Part shown: one piece after another, positions 25,129 through 33,664 of the stretch
Layout of the letters: every line of letters starts with the position of its first letter
Position numbering within the stretch: the stretch's first letter is position 1
Origin: Variovorax paradoxus
GTDB lineage: Bacteria; Pseudomonadota; Gammaproteobacteria; Burkholderiales; Burkholderiaceae_C
Length of the DNA stretch: 64,000 nt
Assembly (NCBI RefSeq): GCF_000834655.1
Contig: NZ_JXQQ01000010.1
Span: forward strand, 124,001-188,000
Direction of reading: 5' to 3'
The notes under the pieces: model-generated
Seen by the model: the letters and a program-made list of their open reading frames with translations, nothing else
Told to the model about the DNA's origin: nothing
Databases searched by the model: none
Program-made: the position numbers and the translations under genes

Positions 25129-25608
25129 ATGACCCAACGCGTCAACTACGTCCAGCAGTCTCCCGAGCTCTTCAAGAAGTTCGTCGAATTCCTCAACGTC
25201 ATCAAGGAAGGCGCCATCGAAGAGCCGGTGCGCAACCTGGTGTCGATCCGCACCGCACAGCTCAACGGCTGCACCTTTTGCCTGGACATGCATGTGAAGC
25301 AGGCCAAGATCCAGGGCGAGCGCGAACTGCGCCTGCTGCACCTGGCCGCGTGGCGCGACTCCACGCTTTTCATTCCGCGCGAGCGTGCAGCGCTGGCGTG
25401 GACCGAAGTGCTGACCAAGCTGCCCGAGCAGGGCGTACCCGACGACATCTACGAGCGCGTTCGCACGCAGCTGTCGGAAAAGGAAATCTCGGACCTCACC
25501 TTCCTGGTGATGTCCACCAACGCCTGGAGCCGCCTGAACGTCGCCTTCAAGACCGTGCCGGGCTCCTCCGACAAGGTCTTCGGCCTGGACAAGGCCCAAC
25601 TGGCCTGA
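25129..25608 (+). CDS. Carboxymuconolactone decarboxylase family/AhpD-like alkylhydroperoxidase
   Basis: A 159-residue AhpD-like protein. The active helix RTAQLNGCTFCLDMH gives Cys48, Cys51 and His55, the complete CxxCxxxH of the family, in contrast to the altered copy at 7761. Members act as thiol peroxidases or related redox enzymes. ATG at 25129 is chosen because an AAGGAG ribosome site stands right before it; an in-frame ATG at 25090 would add 13 residues. It heads the operon driven by site C. Such genes are known targets of ECF41 sigma factors, one of which is encoded at 3639-4580. Confidence 0.92.
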   Translation: MTQRVNYVQQSPELFKKFVEFLNVIKEGAIEEPVRNLVSIRTAQLNGCTFCLDMHVKQAKIQGERELRLLHLAAWRDSTLFIPRERAALAWTEVLTKLPEQGVPDDIYERVRTQLSEKEISDLTFLVMSTNAWSRLNVAFKTVPGSSDKVFGLDKAQLA

Positions 25609-25643
25609 GCGCCAGTCTCTTGCCACTTCCAAAGGAAACCATC

Positions 25644-26399
25644 ATGAAGATCGTCGTCATCGGCGGCTCAGGCCTCATCGGCTCGAAGGTCGTCAACAAG
25701 CTGCGCGAAGGCGGGCATGAAGTCGTCGCCGCATCGCCCGCATCGGGCGTCAACACCCTCACCGGCGAAGGCCTGGCCGAAGTACTCGAGGGCACGCAGG
25801 TGGTGCTCGACGTGGCGAACTCGCCTTCGTTCGAGGACAAGGCGGTGCTCGAGTTCTTCGAGACCTCGGGGCGCAACCTGCTGGCCGCCGAAGCCGTGGC
25901 CGGTGTGAAGCACCACGTTGCCCTGTCGGTGGTCGGTACTGACCGGCTGTCCGAGAGCGGGTACTTCCGCGGCAAGATCGCGCAGGAAAAGCTCATCCGC
26001 GAATCGAAGATCCCCTACACGATCGTGCATTCGACGCAGTTCCTCGAGTTCCTCGGCGGCATTGCGCAGTCGGGCACCGACGGTGACACGGTGCGCCTTT
26101 CGCCGGCCTTCGTGCAACCCATCGCCTCGGACGACGTGGCCGCCGCGGTGGCCGACTACACCGTCGGCACCCCGCTGAACGGCGTGGTCGAGATCGCAGG
26201 CCCGGAGCGGGTGCGCCTGTCCGACCTGGTGCAGCGCTTTCTCACTGCCACCAACGACCAGCGCAAGGTCGTGCAGGACGTGCACGCACGCTACTTCGGC
26301 GCGGAGTTGAAGGACGACACGCTGGTGCCCGGCGCCAACCCGCGCATCGGCGCATTGAACTTCGAAACCTGGTTCGCGTTGCCCAAGCCGGCACGCTGA
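25644..26399 (+). CDS. NmrA-like/atypical SDR NAD(P)-binding protein
   Basis: A 251-residue Rossmann-fold protein starting MKIVVIGGSGLIGSKVVNKL. It is the paralogue of the gene at 14703, with identical length and shared blocks (NTLTGEGLAEVL against DVITGEGLEAAL, VKHHVALSVVG, IVHSTQFLEFLGGIAQ). No classical YxxxK pair. It may sense the NADP(H) ratio or reduce quinones. An AAAGGAAACC ribosome site precedes the ATG. It lies 35 bases after the AhpD-like gene in the site C operon. Confidence 0.9.
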   Translation: MKIVVIGGSGLIGSKVVNKLREGGHEVVAASPASGVNTLTGEGLAEVLEGTQVVLDVANSPSFEDKAVLEFFETSGRNLLAAEAVAGVKHHVALSVVGTDRLSESGYFRGKIAQEKLIRESKIPYTIVHSTQFLEFLGGIAQSGTDGDTVRLSPAFVQPIASDDVAAAVADYTVGTPLNGVVEIAGPERVRLSDLVQRFLTATNDQRKVVQDVHARYFGAELKDDTLVPGANPRIGALNFETWFALPKPAR

Positions 26400-26495
26400 A
26401 AACCGGCCGCCACGGCCATCGCAGGCACGCATCGTCGCCGGGCGTCCCTCGGACCGGCGCGTGCCTGCGCCCTCCTTCAATTCTCTGGAAATCGA

Positions 26496-27074
26496 ATGTC
26501 CCAAAACCTCGCGCACTCCGCCATTGCCGATACGAAGCTGGCGGCCATCCGCCGCGGACGCTACGTGGTCGATCCGACCCACACGCGGGTGCTGTTCAGC
26601 GTTTCACACTTCGGCTTCTCGACCTACTTCGGCGAATTCACCGGGCCGCAGGGAACGCTCGACGTGGCGCCCTCGACCAGCGGTGGCGCCGCCGAGTTGG
26701 CCGTGTCCGTGCCGGTGGCCAACGTGTCGACCTCGAACCGCACGCTGGACGGCGAACTGCGCAGCAGCGACTGGCTAGATGCCGAGCGCTTTCCGTTGCT
26801 CGCCTTCAGGTCGGCATCGCCCGTCGCCCTGGCCGACAACTCATTCCAGGTGATGGGCACGCTCCAGCTGCATGGCGTCGAGCGCGAAGTCACCTTCGAT
26901 GCGAGTTTCGTCGGTGCGGGGATCAACCCAAAGAAGCAGGTCTACACCATCGGCTTCGACATTCGCGGACGCATCCGACGCAGCGACTTCGGCGTGAACG
27001 CCGGGCTGCCGCTGATCGGCGACGAACTTGGCCTGATCATCAGCGCGGCCTTCGAACTCGAGGCCGCAGCATGA
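26496..27074 (+). CDS. YceI-family lipocalin-like protein, cytoplasmic
   Basis: A 192-residue YceI-fold protein. RYVVDPTHTRVLFSVSHFGF, the SNRTLDGELRSSDWLDAERF block and the closing FGVNAGLPLIGDELGLIISA are the family's landmarks. YceI proteins form an extended beta-barrel binding polyisoprenoids or isoprenoid quinones. Most are exported; this one has no signal peptide, so it may work in the cytoplasm, which is unusual. It follows the NmrA-like gene by about 100 bases and its stop overlaps the amidase start (ATGA at 27071). Confidence 0.9.
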   Translation: MSQNLAHSAIADTKLAAIRRGRYVVDPTHTRVLFSVSHFGFSTYFGEFTGPQGTLDVAPSTSGGAAELAVSVPVANVSTSNRTLDGELRSSDWLDAERFPLLAFRSASPVALADNSFQVMGTLQLHGVEREVTFDASFVGAGINPKKQVYTIGFDIRGRIRRSDFGVNAGLPLIGDELGLIISAAFELEAAA

Positions 27075-28618
27075 CCCCCCCCAACGACATCGACAACGAC
27101 ATCGACGCACTCTCCGCGGCGGAAACGGCGCGGCTGGTGCAGGCTCGCCGGTTGAGCCCGTCGGAGGTGCTCGACGCGGCCATCCGCCGCATCGAGGCAC
27201 GCAACCCGGCACTCAACGCCTTCGTCCACCTGGGTTTCGACGACGCGCGCAAGAGTGCCCGGCGGCTCGAGCAACGGCTGTTCGACGGAGAGTACGTGGG
27301 CGTTCTCGCCGGCGTGCCGACGGCTATGAAGGACCTGTTCGGCCACTACCCCGGATGGCCCGCGACGATCGGCGGCATCCCGGCGCTCAGGCACAGCCGC
27401 GCGGAGGCGCCGAGCCTCTTTCCGCAACGGATGCAGCGTGCCGGCGCGATCGTCGTCGGCGCGACCAACAGCCCCGTCTTCGGTTTTCGCGGAACCTGCG
27501 ACAACGAGCTCTTCGGGCCGACGTGCAATCCGTTCGACCTTTCGCGCAACAGCGGCGGTTCTTCGGGCGGCAGCGCGGCCGCCGTCGCGGACGGCATGCT
27601 GGCGCTGGCTGGCGCAAACGACGGCGGCGGCTCGATCCGGATTCCCGCCGCTTGGTGCGGCGTGTTCGGCTTCCAGCCTTCCCAGGGCGTGGTGCCGCAG
27701 GCTGCCCGGCCCAACGGCTTCGACCAGGTGTCACCGTATGTCTACGACGGCCCGGTCGCGCGCACCGTCGAGGACGCCGCGCTGGCCATGTCGGCGCTCG
27801 CAAGCTACGACACCTCGGACCCAACCAGCGTGGCGAGCGCGATGGACTGGATGGCCCCGTTGCGCCGATCCGTCTCCGGCATGCGCATCGGCCTGTCGCT
27901 CGACCTCGGCGGATTCGCGGTGGAGCCCCCGGTGGCCGACGCGATCCGGCGCGCGGCGCTGGTGTTCGAGCAGCTCGGTGCCAAGGTGGAGTTGGTCGAT
28001 TTTCCGCTGCGCCATTCGCAGCAGTCGCTCAGCGCGCTGTGGTGCCGCCTGGTCGGCACGCGCATGCTCGCCGGGCTCGAGGCCTTCAAGGCGCAGGGCC
28101 TCGACCTGATGAGCACCGCACAGGTGCCGCAGGAGCTGCTCGACTGCATCGAGGACGCCGGGCGCATGACGCTCGCGGAAATCCAGGCGGCGCAGCAGAC
28201 CCGCACCTCGGTCTACGACAGCTTCGAGGCGACGTTCCAAAAGTTCGACCTGCTGCTCACGCCGACCGTGGGGTGCCTTGCGGTGAAGAACATGGCGCGC
28301 GGAAGAACCGTCGGCCCGAGCCGCATCGACGGCATCGACGTCGACCCGCTGATCGGCGGGGCACTGACCTACCTGACCAACTTCACCGGGCATCCCGCAG
28401 CGTCCATTCCCGCGGGCCTGGTCGACGGCCTGCCGGTCGGCTTGCAGATCATCGGCCGCCGGCGCGCGGACGCCGATGTGCTGGCCGCGAGCGCCGAGTT
28501 CGAACGCGCCCGGCCCTGGGCGCACACCTACCCCTTCACGCGCCAGCAGCGCCCGGGCGCCAACGGCGGTGCGCACGGCCACGGCCACGGCCCCGCTCTA
28601 GCCGCGGGAACCGTCTGA
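27071..28618 (+). CDS. Amidase signature family hydrolase
   Basis: A 515-residue amidase. The Ser–cisSer–Lys triad is visible: Lys87 in AMKDLFG, the Gly/Ser-rich signature NSGGSSGGSAA (cis-Ser about 164) and nucleophile Ser188 in GGGSIRIP. Length is typical. It hydrolyses an amide, substrate unknown; a biosynthetic or detoxifying role on aryl or acyl amides is equally possible. Start ATG overlaps the YceI stop, so the two are translationally coupled in the site C operon. The C-terminal tail carries a His/Gly-rich stretch (AHGHGHG) of unknown meaning. Confidence 0.92.
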   Translation: MTPPNDIDNDIDALSAAETARLVQARRLSPSEVLDAAIRRIEARNPALNAFVHLGFDDARKSARRLEQRLFDGEYVGVLAGVPTAMKDLFGHYPGWPATIGGIPALRHSRAEAPSLFPQRMQRAGAIVVGATNSPVFGFRGTCDNELFGPTCNPFDLSRNSGGSSGGSAAAVADGMLALAGANDGGGSIRIPAAWCGVFGFQPSQGVVPQAARPNGFDQVSPYVYDGPVARTVEDAALAMSALASYDTSDPTSVASAMDWMAPLRRSVSGMRIGLSLDLGGFAVEPPVADAIRRAALVFEQLGAKVELVDFPLRHSQQSLSALWCRLVGTRMLAGLEAFKAQGLDLMSTAQVPQELLDCIEDAGRMTLAEIQAAQQTRTSVYDSFEATFQKFDLLLTPTVGCLAVKNMARGRTVGPSRIDGIDVDPLIGGALTYLTNFTGHPAASIPAGLVDGLPVGLQIIGRRRADADVLAASAEFERARPWAHTYPFTRQQRPGANGGAHGHGHGPALAAGTV

Positions 28619-28667
28619 GGTCGTGCGCCTGGCGGGCCACACCCACACGAAAGACCATTCCCTTGCC

Positions 28668-29162
28668 ATGACCCCGTTGCAACCGCCTCCCACCACGCTG
28701 CTTGACAAATACCATGGGCCGGCGTTCGAACCGATCTACACGACGACCGTCACGGTCACCGGCGGCGAGGCCGGGCATGGGCGAGCCTCGGGCGTCGCGC
28801 GCTCCGACGACGGCAACCTCGACGTGGCGCTGCGGCTGCCGGTCGAGCTCGGCGGGGACGGTGGCGGAACCAACCCGGAGCAGTTGTTCGCCGCGGCCTA
28901 CGCCGCGTGCTTTCACGGCGCGTTGAACCTGCTGGCGGCAAGGAGCCGGGTCGCGGTGCACGACGCGAGCGTGGAGGTGTCGGTGGCCTTCGGGCGCGAC
29001 CCGGTGGACGGCCTCTTCATGCTCACGGCGGATGTCAGGATTCACCTGCCCGACGTCGAGAAGAGCGTGGCCGAAACGCTGGTGCGCAACACCGAGAGGT
29101 TCTGCCCCTACGCGAAGATGGCCCGGAACGGCATCACCAGCATCGTTGCGCTGGCAACCTAG
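28668..29162 (+). CDS. ohr: Organic hydroperoxide resistance protein (Ohr/OsmC family), second copy
   Basis: A 164-residue Ohr-type protein, the same length as the copy at 8219 and matching in many blocks (IYTTTVTVTGGEAGHGRASG, DDGNLDVALRLP, GGGTNPEQLFAAAYAACFHG). Cys81 and Cys146 (RFCPYAKM) are the redox pair. ATG at 28668 is chosen because it aligns with the start of the first copy. It is the last gene of the site C operon and converges on the Bug gene. The two copies probably arose by duplication together with the NmrA-like and AhpD-like neighbours. Confidence 0.9.
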   Translation: MTPLQPPPTTLLDKYHGPAFEPIYTTTVTVTGGEAGHGRASGVARSDDGNLDVALRLPVELGGDGGGTNPEQLFAAAYAACFHGALNLLAARSRVAVHDASVEVSVAFGRDPVDGLFMLTADVRIHLPDVEKSVAETLVRNTERFCPYAKMARNGITSIVALAT

Positions 29163-29170
29163 GCCGCGCA

Positions 29171-30169
29171 TCACAGCGCCAACCTGACATCGGTCGCCTC
29201 GATGCCCTTCTTCCACAGCGCCAGGTCGCGCACCAGCAGCCCGGCAAACTCTTCAGGCGCGAGGCGCCAGGGGCGGATGCCGAACTCCGCCAGCCGCTGC
29301 GCGACAGCCGGCTTGCCGAGCACGGCATCCAGCGCCTGTGCCAGGCGCCGGACGATGGCATCCGGCGTCCGGGCGGGCGCGAAGACGCCGAACCAGCTGA
29401 CGATGTCGAACAACGGGTGATCGGCGCCCGCCTCGCGCAGGGTGGGCACGTTCGGCACCTCGGGCATGCGCTGCAGCGCGGCAACGGCCAGGAGCCGCAA
29501 CCGGCCGGCGCCGACGTGCTGCTGCACGAGCCCGATGGCGAAGAAGCCGCACGTCGCCTGGCGGCCCAGCACGTCCTGCAGGGCCGCCGCCTCGCCCTTG
29601 TAGGGCACGTGCGTCATCCGCACACCGATGCTGCGGTTGAGCCCCTCGCCCGCCAGATGGTGATGCGAGCCGGCGCCCGGCGATACGAACGAGACCTCGG
29701 GCCCTTTCTCGCGCGCATGGGCGGCAAGATCGGCAAAGCCTTGAAAGGGCGCGTCGGCATGCACCGCCAGCACCAGGTACGACGAACCGATCGCACCCAC
29801 GGGCGTGAAGTCCTTCAATGGGTCGTAGCCGGGCTGGGCATAGACCAGGGCGTTCGACAGCAGGAACGACGGCGTCATGAGGAAGGAGTGGCCGTCGGGT
29901 GCCGCCCTGGCCACCCGGCGGGCGGCGATCATGCCGCCACCGCCGGGGCGGTTGTCGACGATGAACCGGCGCCCGTAGGCCTCGCCGAGCCCGGCGTCGA
30001 GCAGCAGTCGCGCGACGATGTCCGAGGGACCGCCCGGCGGAAAGCCGACGGTCAGCTGCACGATGTCGGACTGCGCCAGGGCCAGCGCCGGCCGGGCGAT
30101 CAGCGACGCCACGCCCGCAGTCACGAGCGAACGCCGCAACGCATCGGCGGCTTCGTTGTAGGGCTTCAT
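29171..30169 (-). CDS. Bug-family (TctC-like) periplasmic solute-binding protein
   Basis: A 332-residue exported binding protein with a signal region containing LRRSLVTAG, a twin-arginine-like pattern, cleaved near ALAQS. QLTVGFPPGGPSDIVARLL, DNRPGGGGMIAARRVARAAP and HVPYKGEAAALQDVLG are the Bug family's signature loops, which grip a carboxylate. No TctA/TctB membrane genes are near. The start overlaps the SDR stop (ATGA at 30166-30169), so it is the last gene of a LysR–SDR–Bug run. The ligand is unknown. Confidence 0.93.
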   Translation of the reverse strand: MKPYNEAADALRRSLVTAGVASLIARPALALAQSDIVQLTVGFPPGGPSDIVARLLLDAGLGEAYGRRFIVDNRPGGGGMIAARRVARAAPDGHSFLMTPSFLLSNALVYAQPGYDPLKDFTPVGAIGSSYLVLAVHADAPFQGFADLAAHAREKGPEVSFVSPGAGSHHHLAGEGLNRSIGVRMTHVPYKGEAAALQDVLGRQATCGFFAIGLVQQHVGAGRLRLLAVAALQRMPEVPNVPTLREAGADHPLFDIVSWFGVFAPARTPDAIVRRLAQALDAVLGKPAVAQRLAEFGIRPWRLAPEEFAGLLVRDLALWKKGIEATDVRLAL

Positions 30170-31146
30170 GGTGACCCGTTCAGCTGCGTGCCGGTGAGCG
30201 ATTCACTCAAGCGCCACAGCCGGTCGGCCAAGTCCGGGTCGACGGCCCAAGGACGCACGCCACCACGCTCGCCGCTGCCTGCGGCGTTGATGCGGGCGAC
30301 ATCGCAGTTTTCGCAATAGACCCCGCCGAGGCCGTCGAGCTGCGCGCTCGTGGCGCACCAGACTGTGGTGGCCGCACCCTGCTGCACGTTCTTCAGGTCA
30401 CGCTCGGGAGCCACGATCACCTGCCCATTGGCGTCATGCACGCCGAAGGTCGCGATTTCTTCCGGTGTCAGGTGGCGGGCGAGCGGCCCCAGCACCGAGC
30501 CCGGGTGCACCGAGAAGGCACGGATGCCCTCGGGGGCGCCCAGCGCATCGAGCGCGACTGCGAACAGCGCGTTGGCGGTCTTGGATTGGCCGTAGGCCAC
30601 CCACTTGTCGTAGGCGCGGCGTTCGAAATGGACGTCGTCGAAGTCGATGCCCGCGATCTGGTGCCCTCCCGAAGACAGCGACACTACGCGGGCACCACCG
30701 GCCCTGCGCAACGCCGGCCACAGCCGCGCGCTCAGCTGGAAATGCCCCAGGTGGTTGGTGGAAAACTGCGACTCATAGCCGCGCGCATCGCGCGCGAACG
30801 GCGTCGCCATGATGCCGGCGCTGTTGACCAGAATGTCCAGCGCGCGGCCGGACGCGAGGAACCTCAGGGCAAACGCGTCGACGGACTCGGGCTGCGACAG
30901 TTCGAGCATTTCCTGCTCGACGTTCGGCAAGCCCTCGAGCGCGGCGCGGGCCCGCTCGGGCGAACGCGCCGGAACGATCACACGGGCGCCGGCCTGTGCC
31001 AGGACACGCACCGTCTCCAAGCCCAGCCCGGAATATCCGCCGGTGACGATGGCCGTCTTGCCGGCCAGGGAGGTCTGGCCAATGGCTTCTTCGGCCGTGG
31101 TGCTCGCGTTGAAGCCGGTGCCGATGGGAACCTGATTGAATGGCAT
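30166..31146 (-). CDS. Short-chain dehydrogenase/reductase, retinol-dehydrogenase-like
   Basis: A 326-residue SDR of the larger type. Cofactor motif TAIVTGGYSGLGLETV, NSAGIM, catalytic YGQSKTANALFAV with Tyr and Lys, and the Ser in VVSLSSGGHQ. The length and C-terminal WAVDPDLADRLWRLSE fit the light-dependent protochlorophyllide/retinol reductase-like SDRs found in many soil bacteria. It likely reduces or oxidises a small carbonyl compound using NADP(H). It is cotranscribed with the upstream LysR gene (45 bases apart) and the downstream Bug gene (overlap). Confidence 0.9.
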   Translation of the reverse strand: MPFNQVPIGTGFNASTTAEEAIGQTSLAGKTAIVTGGYSGLGLETVRVLAQAGARVIVPARSPERARAALEGLPNVEQEMLELSQPESVDAFALRFLASGRALDILVNSAGIMATPFARDARGYESQFSTNHLGHFQLSARLWPALRRAGGARVVSLSSGGHQIAGIDFDDVHFERRAYDKWVAYGQSKTANALFAVALDALGAPEGIRAFSVHPGSVLGPLARHLTPEEIATFGVHDANGQVIVAPERDLKNVQQGAATTVWCATSAQLDGLGGVYCENCDVARINAAGSGERGGVRPWAVDPDLADRLWRLSESLTGTQLNGSP

Positions 31147-31190
31147 GTCGCCGTTTTCCTTCTTGAAGAATGGTGAGGTCAGAGACGGCG

Positions 31191-32177
31191 TCATCCGGTG
31201 CAGTCCGCGGCGCACGACAGGTCGAGCGCGCGGATGCCCGCCGCCATGTAGTCGATGAAGACGCGCATTCTTTCGGGAAGATGCTGCCGGCTCTGATAGC
31301 AGAGGTAGTGCCCGCTGTCGTCGGGCGCGTGTTGCAGAAGGCACGCAACCAGATCGCCGCTGCGCAACAGGTCGCACACCTGGTAGGCCGCCATCTGCGC
31401 AATGCCTTGCCCGTCGAGCACCGCCTGCAGCACCAGGTCGGCGTCGTTGAAGGTGTACAGCGCGCCGGGCAGCAGTTTTTGCATGATGCCGCCGGCTTTG
31501 AATTCCCATTCGTACATGCGCCCCGACGCCAGCCGGAAGTTGATGCAGCGGTGCTCGGCAATCTCCTCGATGGTGCCGGGCAGCCCGTGCGCGAGCGCAT
31601 ACCCGGGCGACGCGCACACCAGCATCTGCATCGGGATCATCTGCCTGGCGATGATCTGGCTGTCTTCCAGGCGTCCGTTGCGAAACGAAAGATCGATGCC
31701 GTCCTGCGTGAAGTCGTTCAGGCTGTCGTCCAGCACGAGGTCGATGTGGACGTCCGGATAGCTTTGCCTGAACCCCTTGAGCAGCGGCGCGACGACCTTG
31801 CGTCCGAAACCCACGGTCGAGCCGACGCGCAGATGGCCGCGGACTGGGCCCTGGCGCAGCTCGCGCATGTTGTCCAGCGCCTGTGCAAGCTGCTCCACGC
31901 CGGGGCGGCAGTTGGCGAAAAAGAGCTCACCCTCGGCGGTAAGCGAGGTCGCCCGCGTGGTGCGATGGAACAGCCGCGTCCCGAGATTGGCCTCCAGCTT
32001 CTGCACGCTGCGGCTCACGGCCGAGCGCCCGACGCCCAGCCGGTCGCTCGCCCGCGCGAAGCTGCCCTCGGTCGCCACCGCGATGAACGTGACGACGCCG
32101 GCATAGCTCGTGGAGAAGTTCGATGCCACCGCATCGCTGCTGCTGCCGGGCGCGGGGCTTGCTTGAAGTGAAGGCAT
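31191..32177 (-). CDS. LysR-family transcriptional regulator 3
   Basis: A 328-residue LysR regulator. HTH at about 25-82 (FSTSYAGVVTFIAVATEGSF, DRLGVGRSAVSRSVQKLEAN) and the same effector-domain blocks as the two paralogues (GFGRKVVAPLLKGF, FRNGRLEDSQIIARQ, WEFKAGGIMQKLL). It heads the LysR–SDR–Bug operon. It has no copy of the 73-bp regulon promoter upstream; instead a different palindrome region at 32276-32384 lies there. Start ATG at 32177; a further upstream in-frame codon (32231) adds 18 residues without family support. Confidence 0.92.
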   Translation of the reverse strand: MPSLQASPAPGSSSDAVASNFSTSYAGVVTFIAVATEGSFARASDRLGVGRSAVSRSVQKLEANLGTRLFHRTTRATSLTAEGELFFANCRPGVEQLAQALDNMRELRQGPVRGHLRVGSTVGFGRKVVAPLLKGFRQSYPDVHIDLVLDDSLNDFTQDGIDLSFRNGRLEDSQIIARQMIPMQMLVCASPGYALAHGLPGTIEEIAEHRCINFRLASGRMYEWEFKAGGIMQKLLPGALYTFNDADLVLQAVLDGQGIAQMAAYQVCDLLRSGDLVACLLQHAPDDSGHYLCYQSRQHLPERMRVFIDYMAAGIRALDLSCAADCTG

Positions 32178-32549
32178 GAGGGCTCTCTGGGGAGGGTTCG
32201 GCCTGGAAGCCGGCCGAGCGCCGACTTCCACACCCCCCGATCAGAACGCCAGCCGCGTGCCACCGCCATTGGACGTTGGTGTCGGCGACACCAAGGTATG
32301 ACAGGAATGGTGTCCGGCGGCAGGCCGGCCCGAACCGACCGAACCGTCCGAACCGCGAATGATGGAAAACCAACACCAAGGTGTCATGGACGTTTGTAAC
32401 CGCCTGGCGCATTCTCGCGACTTGGCGACTGTCACGGAAAGGGCCTGAATGGATAACGACCACAGGCAAGCGGAGGCGATGCCGATGGCAGGCATGCACA
32501 GGCGAAGGCATGGGCCCGGTGCCGCGGCGCAGCAAGCAATGAGGCATTC
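32178..32549. promoter_or_regulatory. Operator-rich interval between LysR 3 and receiver genes
   Basis: A 372-bp divergent interval. It holds a 19-bp perfect palindrome TTGGTGTCG-G-CGACACCAA (32276-32294), a half-site GGTGTC near 32309, three perfect tandem 9-mers CCGAACCGN (32330-32356), and ACACC-AA-GGTGT (32373-32384). The GGTGTC/GACACC unit recurs, suggesting several binding positions for one regulator. Neither the island's LysR promoter layout nor a clear -35/-10 pair was identified. Confidence 0.6.
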
Positions 32550-32927
32550 ATGATGGCGGTGGTCCGCTCACTTATTTCCGTCGTCGACGACGACCAGTCC
32601 GTGCGCGAGTCGCTGCCCGACCTGCTCAACGAATTCGGCTTTGCCGTCGAAACCTTTGCCTCGGCCGAAGAGTTCCTGGCATCCGGCTTCATCGACAAGA
32701 CGCATTGCCTGATCCTGGACGTGACGATGCCGGGCATTTCGGGCCTCGAACTGCAGCGCGAGCTGCGGCTGCGGGGCCATGCGGTGCCGATCGTCTTCAT
32801 CACCGCGCACGCCGACGAATCGATCCGCCCGCTGATGATTGAGCAAGGCGCGGTGGACTGCCTGTTCAAGCCCTTCAGCGAAAGCGCACTGCTTGACGCG
32901 CTGAATACCGCGCTGCAGCGGGAATAG
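32550..32927 (+). CDS. Single-domain response regulator receiver
   Basis: A 125-residue protein made only of a receiver domain: VVDDDQSVRESL (acidic pocket), LILDVTMPG (phospho-acceptor Asp), VFITAHAD (Thr) and FKPF (Lys). All key residues are present, so it should be phosphorylated. It has no output domain and so probably acts as a phosphate relay or sink, or binds a protein partner. It is 29 bases before a FixJ-like regulator and near the histidine kinase encoded on the other strand. Confidence 0.92.
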   Translation: MMAVVRSLISVVDDDQSVRESLPDLLNEFGFAVETFASAEEFLASGFIDKTHCLILDVTMPGISGLELQRELRLRGHAVPIVFITAHADESIRPLMIEQGAVDCLFKPFSESALLDALNTALQRE

Positions 32928-32956
32928 ACAGTTTGCCCGGCCGTATCCATGCGACC

Positions 32957-33607
32957 ATGAGCCCTAGCGCACACGCCATGATCAGCACCACGCCCCTTGT
33001 CTTTATCGTCGACGACGATGTTTCCGTGCGCGAGTCGCTGGAGTCTCTGGTGGAGTGCGCCGGCTGGACGCCCGAGACCTTCTCGTCGGCCCGCGACTTC
33101 CTTGCCCGCGAACGCCCTTGCGCGCCATGCTGCCTGGTGTTGGACGTTGGCCTTCCCGACCTCAACGGGCTCGACCTGCAAAAGCAGATCGGCGTGGACC
33201 GCACGGACATGCCGATCATCTTCATCACCGGGTACGGCAGCGTGCCGATGACGGTGCAGGCCATGAAGGCCGGTGCGATCGAGTTCCTGACGAAGCCTTT
33301 CGACGACGAAGTGCTGATCACCGCCATCAGCCACGCCATCGACACCAGCCGCATCGCGCTGGCCCGCGAAGAAGGCATGCGTACGCTGCGCGAGACCCAC
33401 GAGGCGCTGAGCCGGCGCGAACGGGAGGTCATGGCGCTGGTTGTCTCCGGCCTGCTCAACAAGCAGGTGGGCAGCGAGCTCGGCATCAGCGAGATCACTG
33501 TGAAGGCGCATCGCGGCCGGGTCATGCAGAAGATGAACGCCAACTCGCTGGCCGACCTGGTGAACATGGCGGCGCGACTGGGGCTGCCGGCCGCACCAGG
33601 CCGATGA
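32957..33607 (+). CDS. FixJ-family two-component response regulator
   Basis: A 216-residue FixJ-type protein from this start. The receiver has VDDDVSVRESL, LVLDVGLPDLNG (acceptor Asp), FITGYGSVPMTVQAMKAG and FLTKPFDD, all canonical. The LuxR-type HTH follows (LSRREREVMALVVSGLLNKQ, SEITVKAHRGRVMQKM). ATG at 32957 is chosen; ATG at 32978 is possible. It is expected to be phosphorylated by the histidine kinase domain of the adjacent large protein (33665-39214), to which it converges, 57 bases apart. Confidence 0.93.
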   Translation: MSPSAHAMISTTPLVFIVDDDVSVRESLESLVECAGWTPETFSSARDFLARERPCAPCCLVLDVGLPDLNGLDLQKQIGVDRTDMPIIFITGYGSVPMTVQAMKAGAIEFLTKPFDDEVLITAISHAIDTSRIALAREEGMRTLRETHEALSRREREVMALVVSGLLNKQVGSELGISEITVKAHRGRVMQKMNANSLADLVNMAARLGLPAAPGR

Positions 33608-33664
33608 CCACCGTTGACGGCCGCTGACCGCTGACGCTGAGGTACGGACGCGAGCGCCGAGGCC

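Noticed and set aside
32262..32300. CCATTGG and TTGGTGTCG near 32270 as another copy of the regulon promoter
   Set aside because: Spacing of half-sites is wrong and no CTACCG or TAnnnT follows; the perfect palindrome has a different symmetry (T-N9-A).
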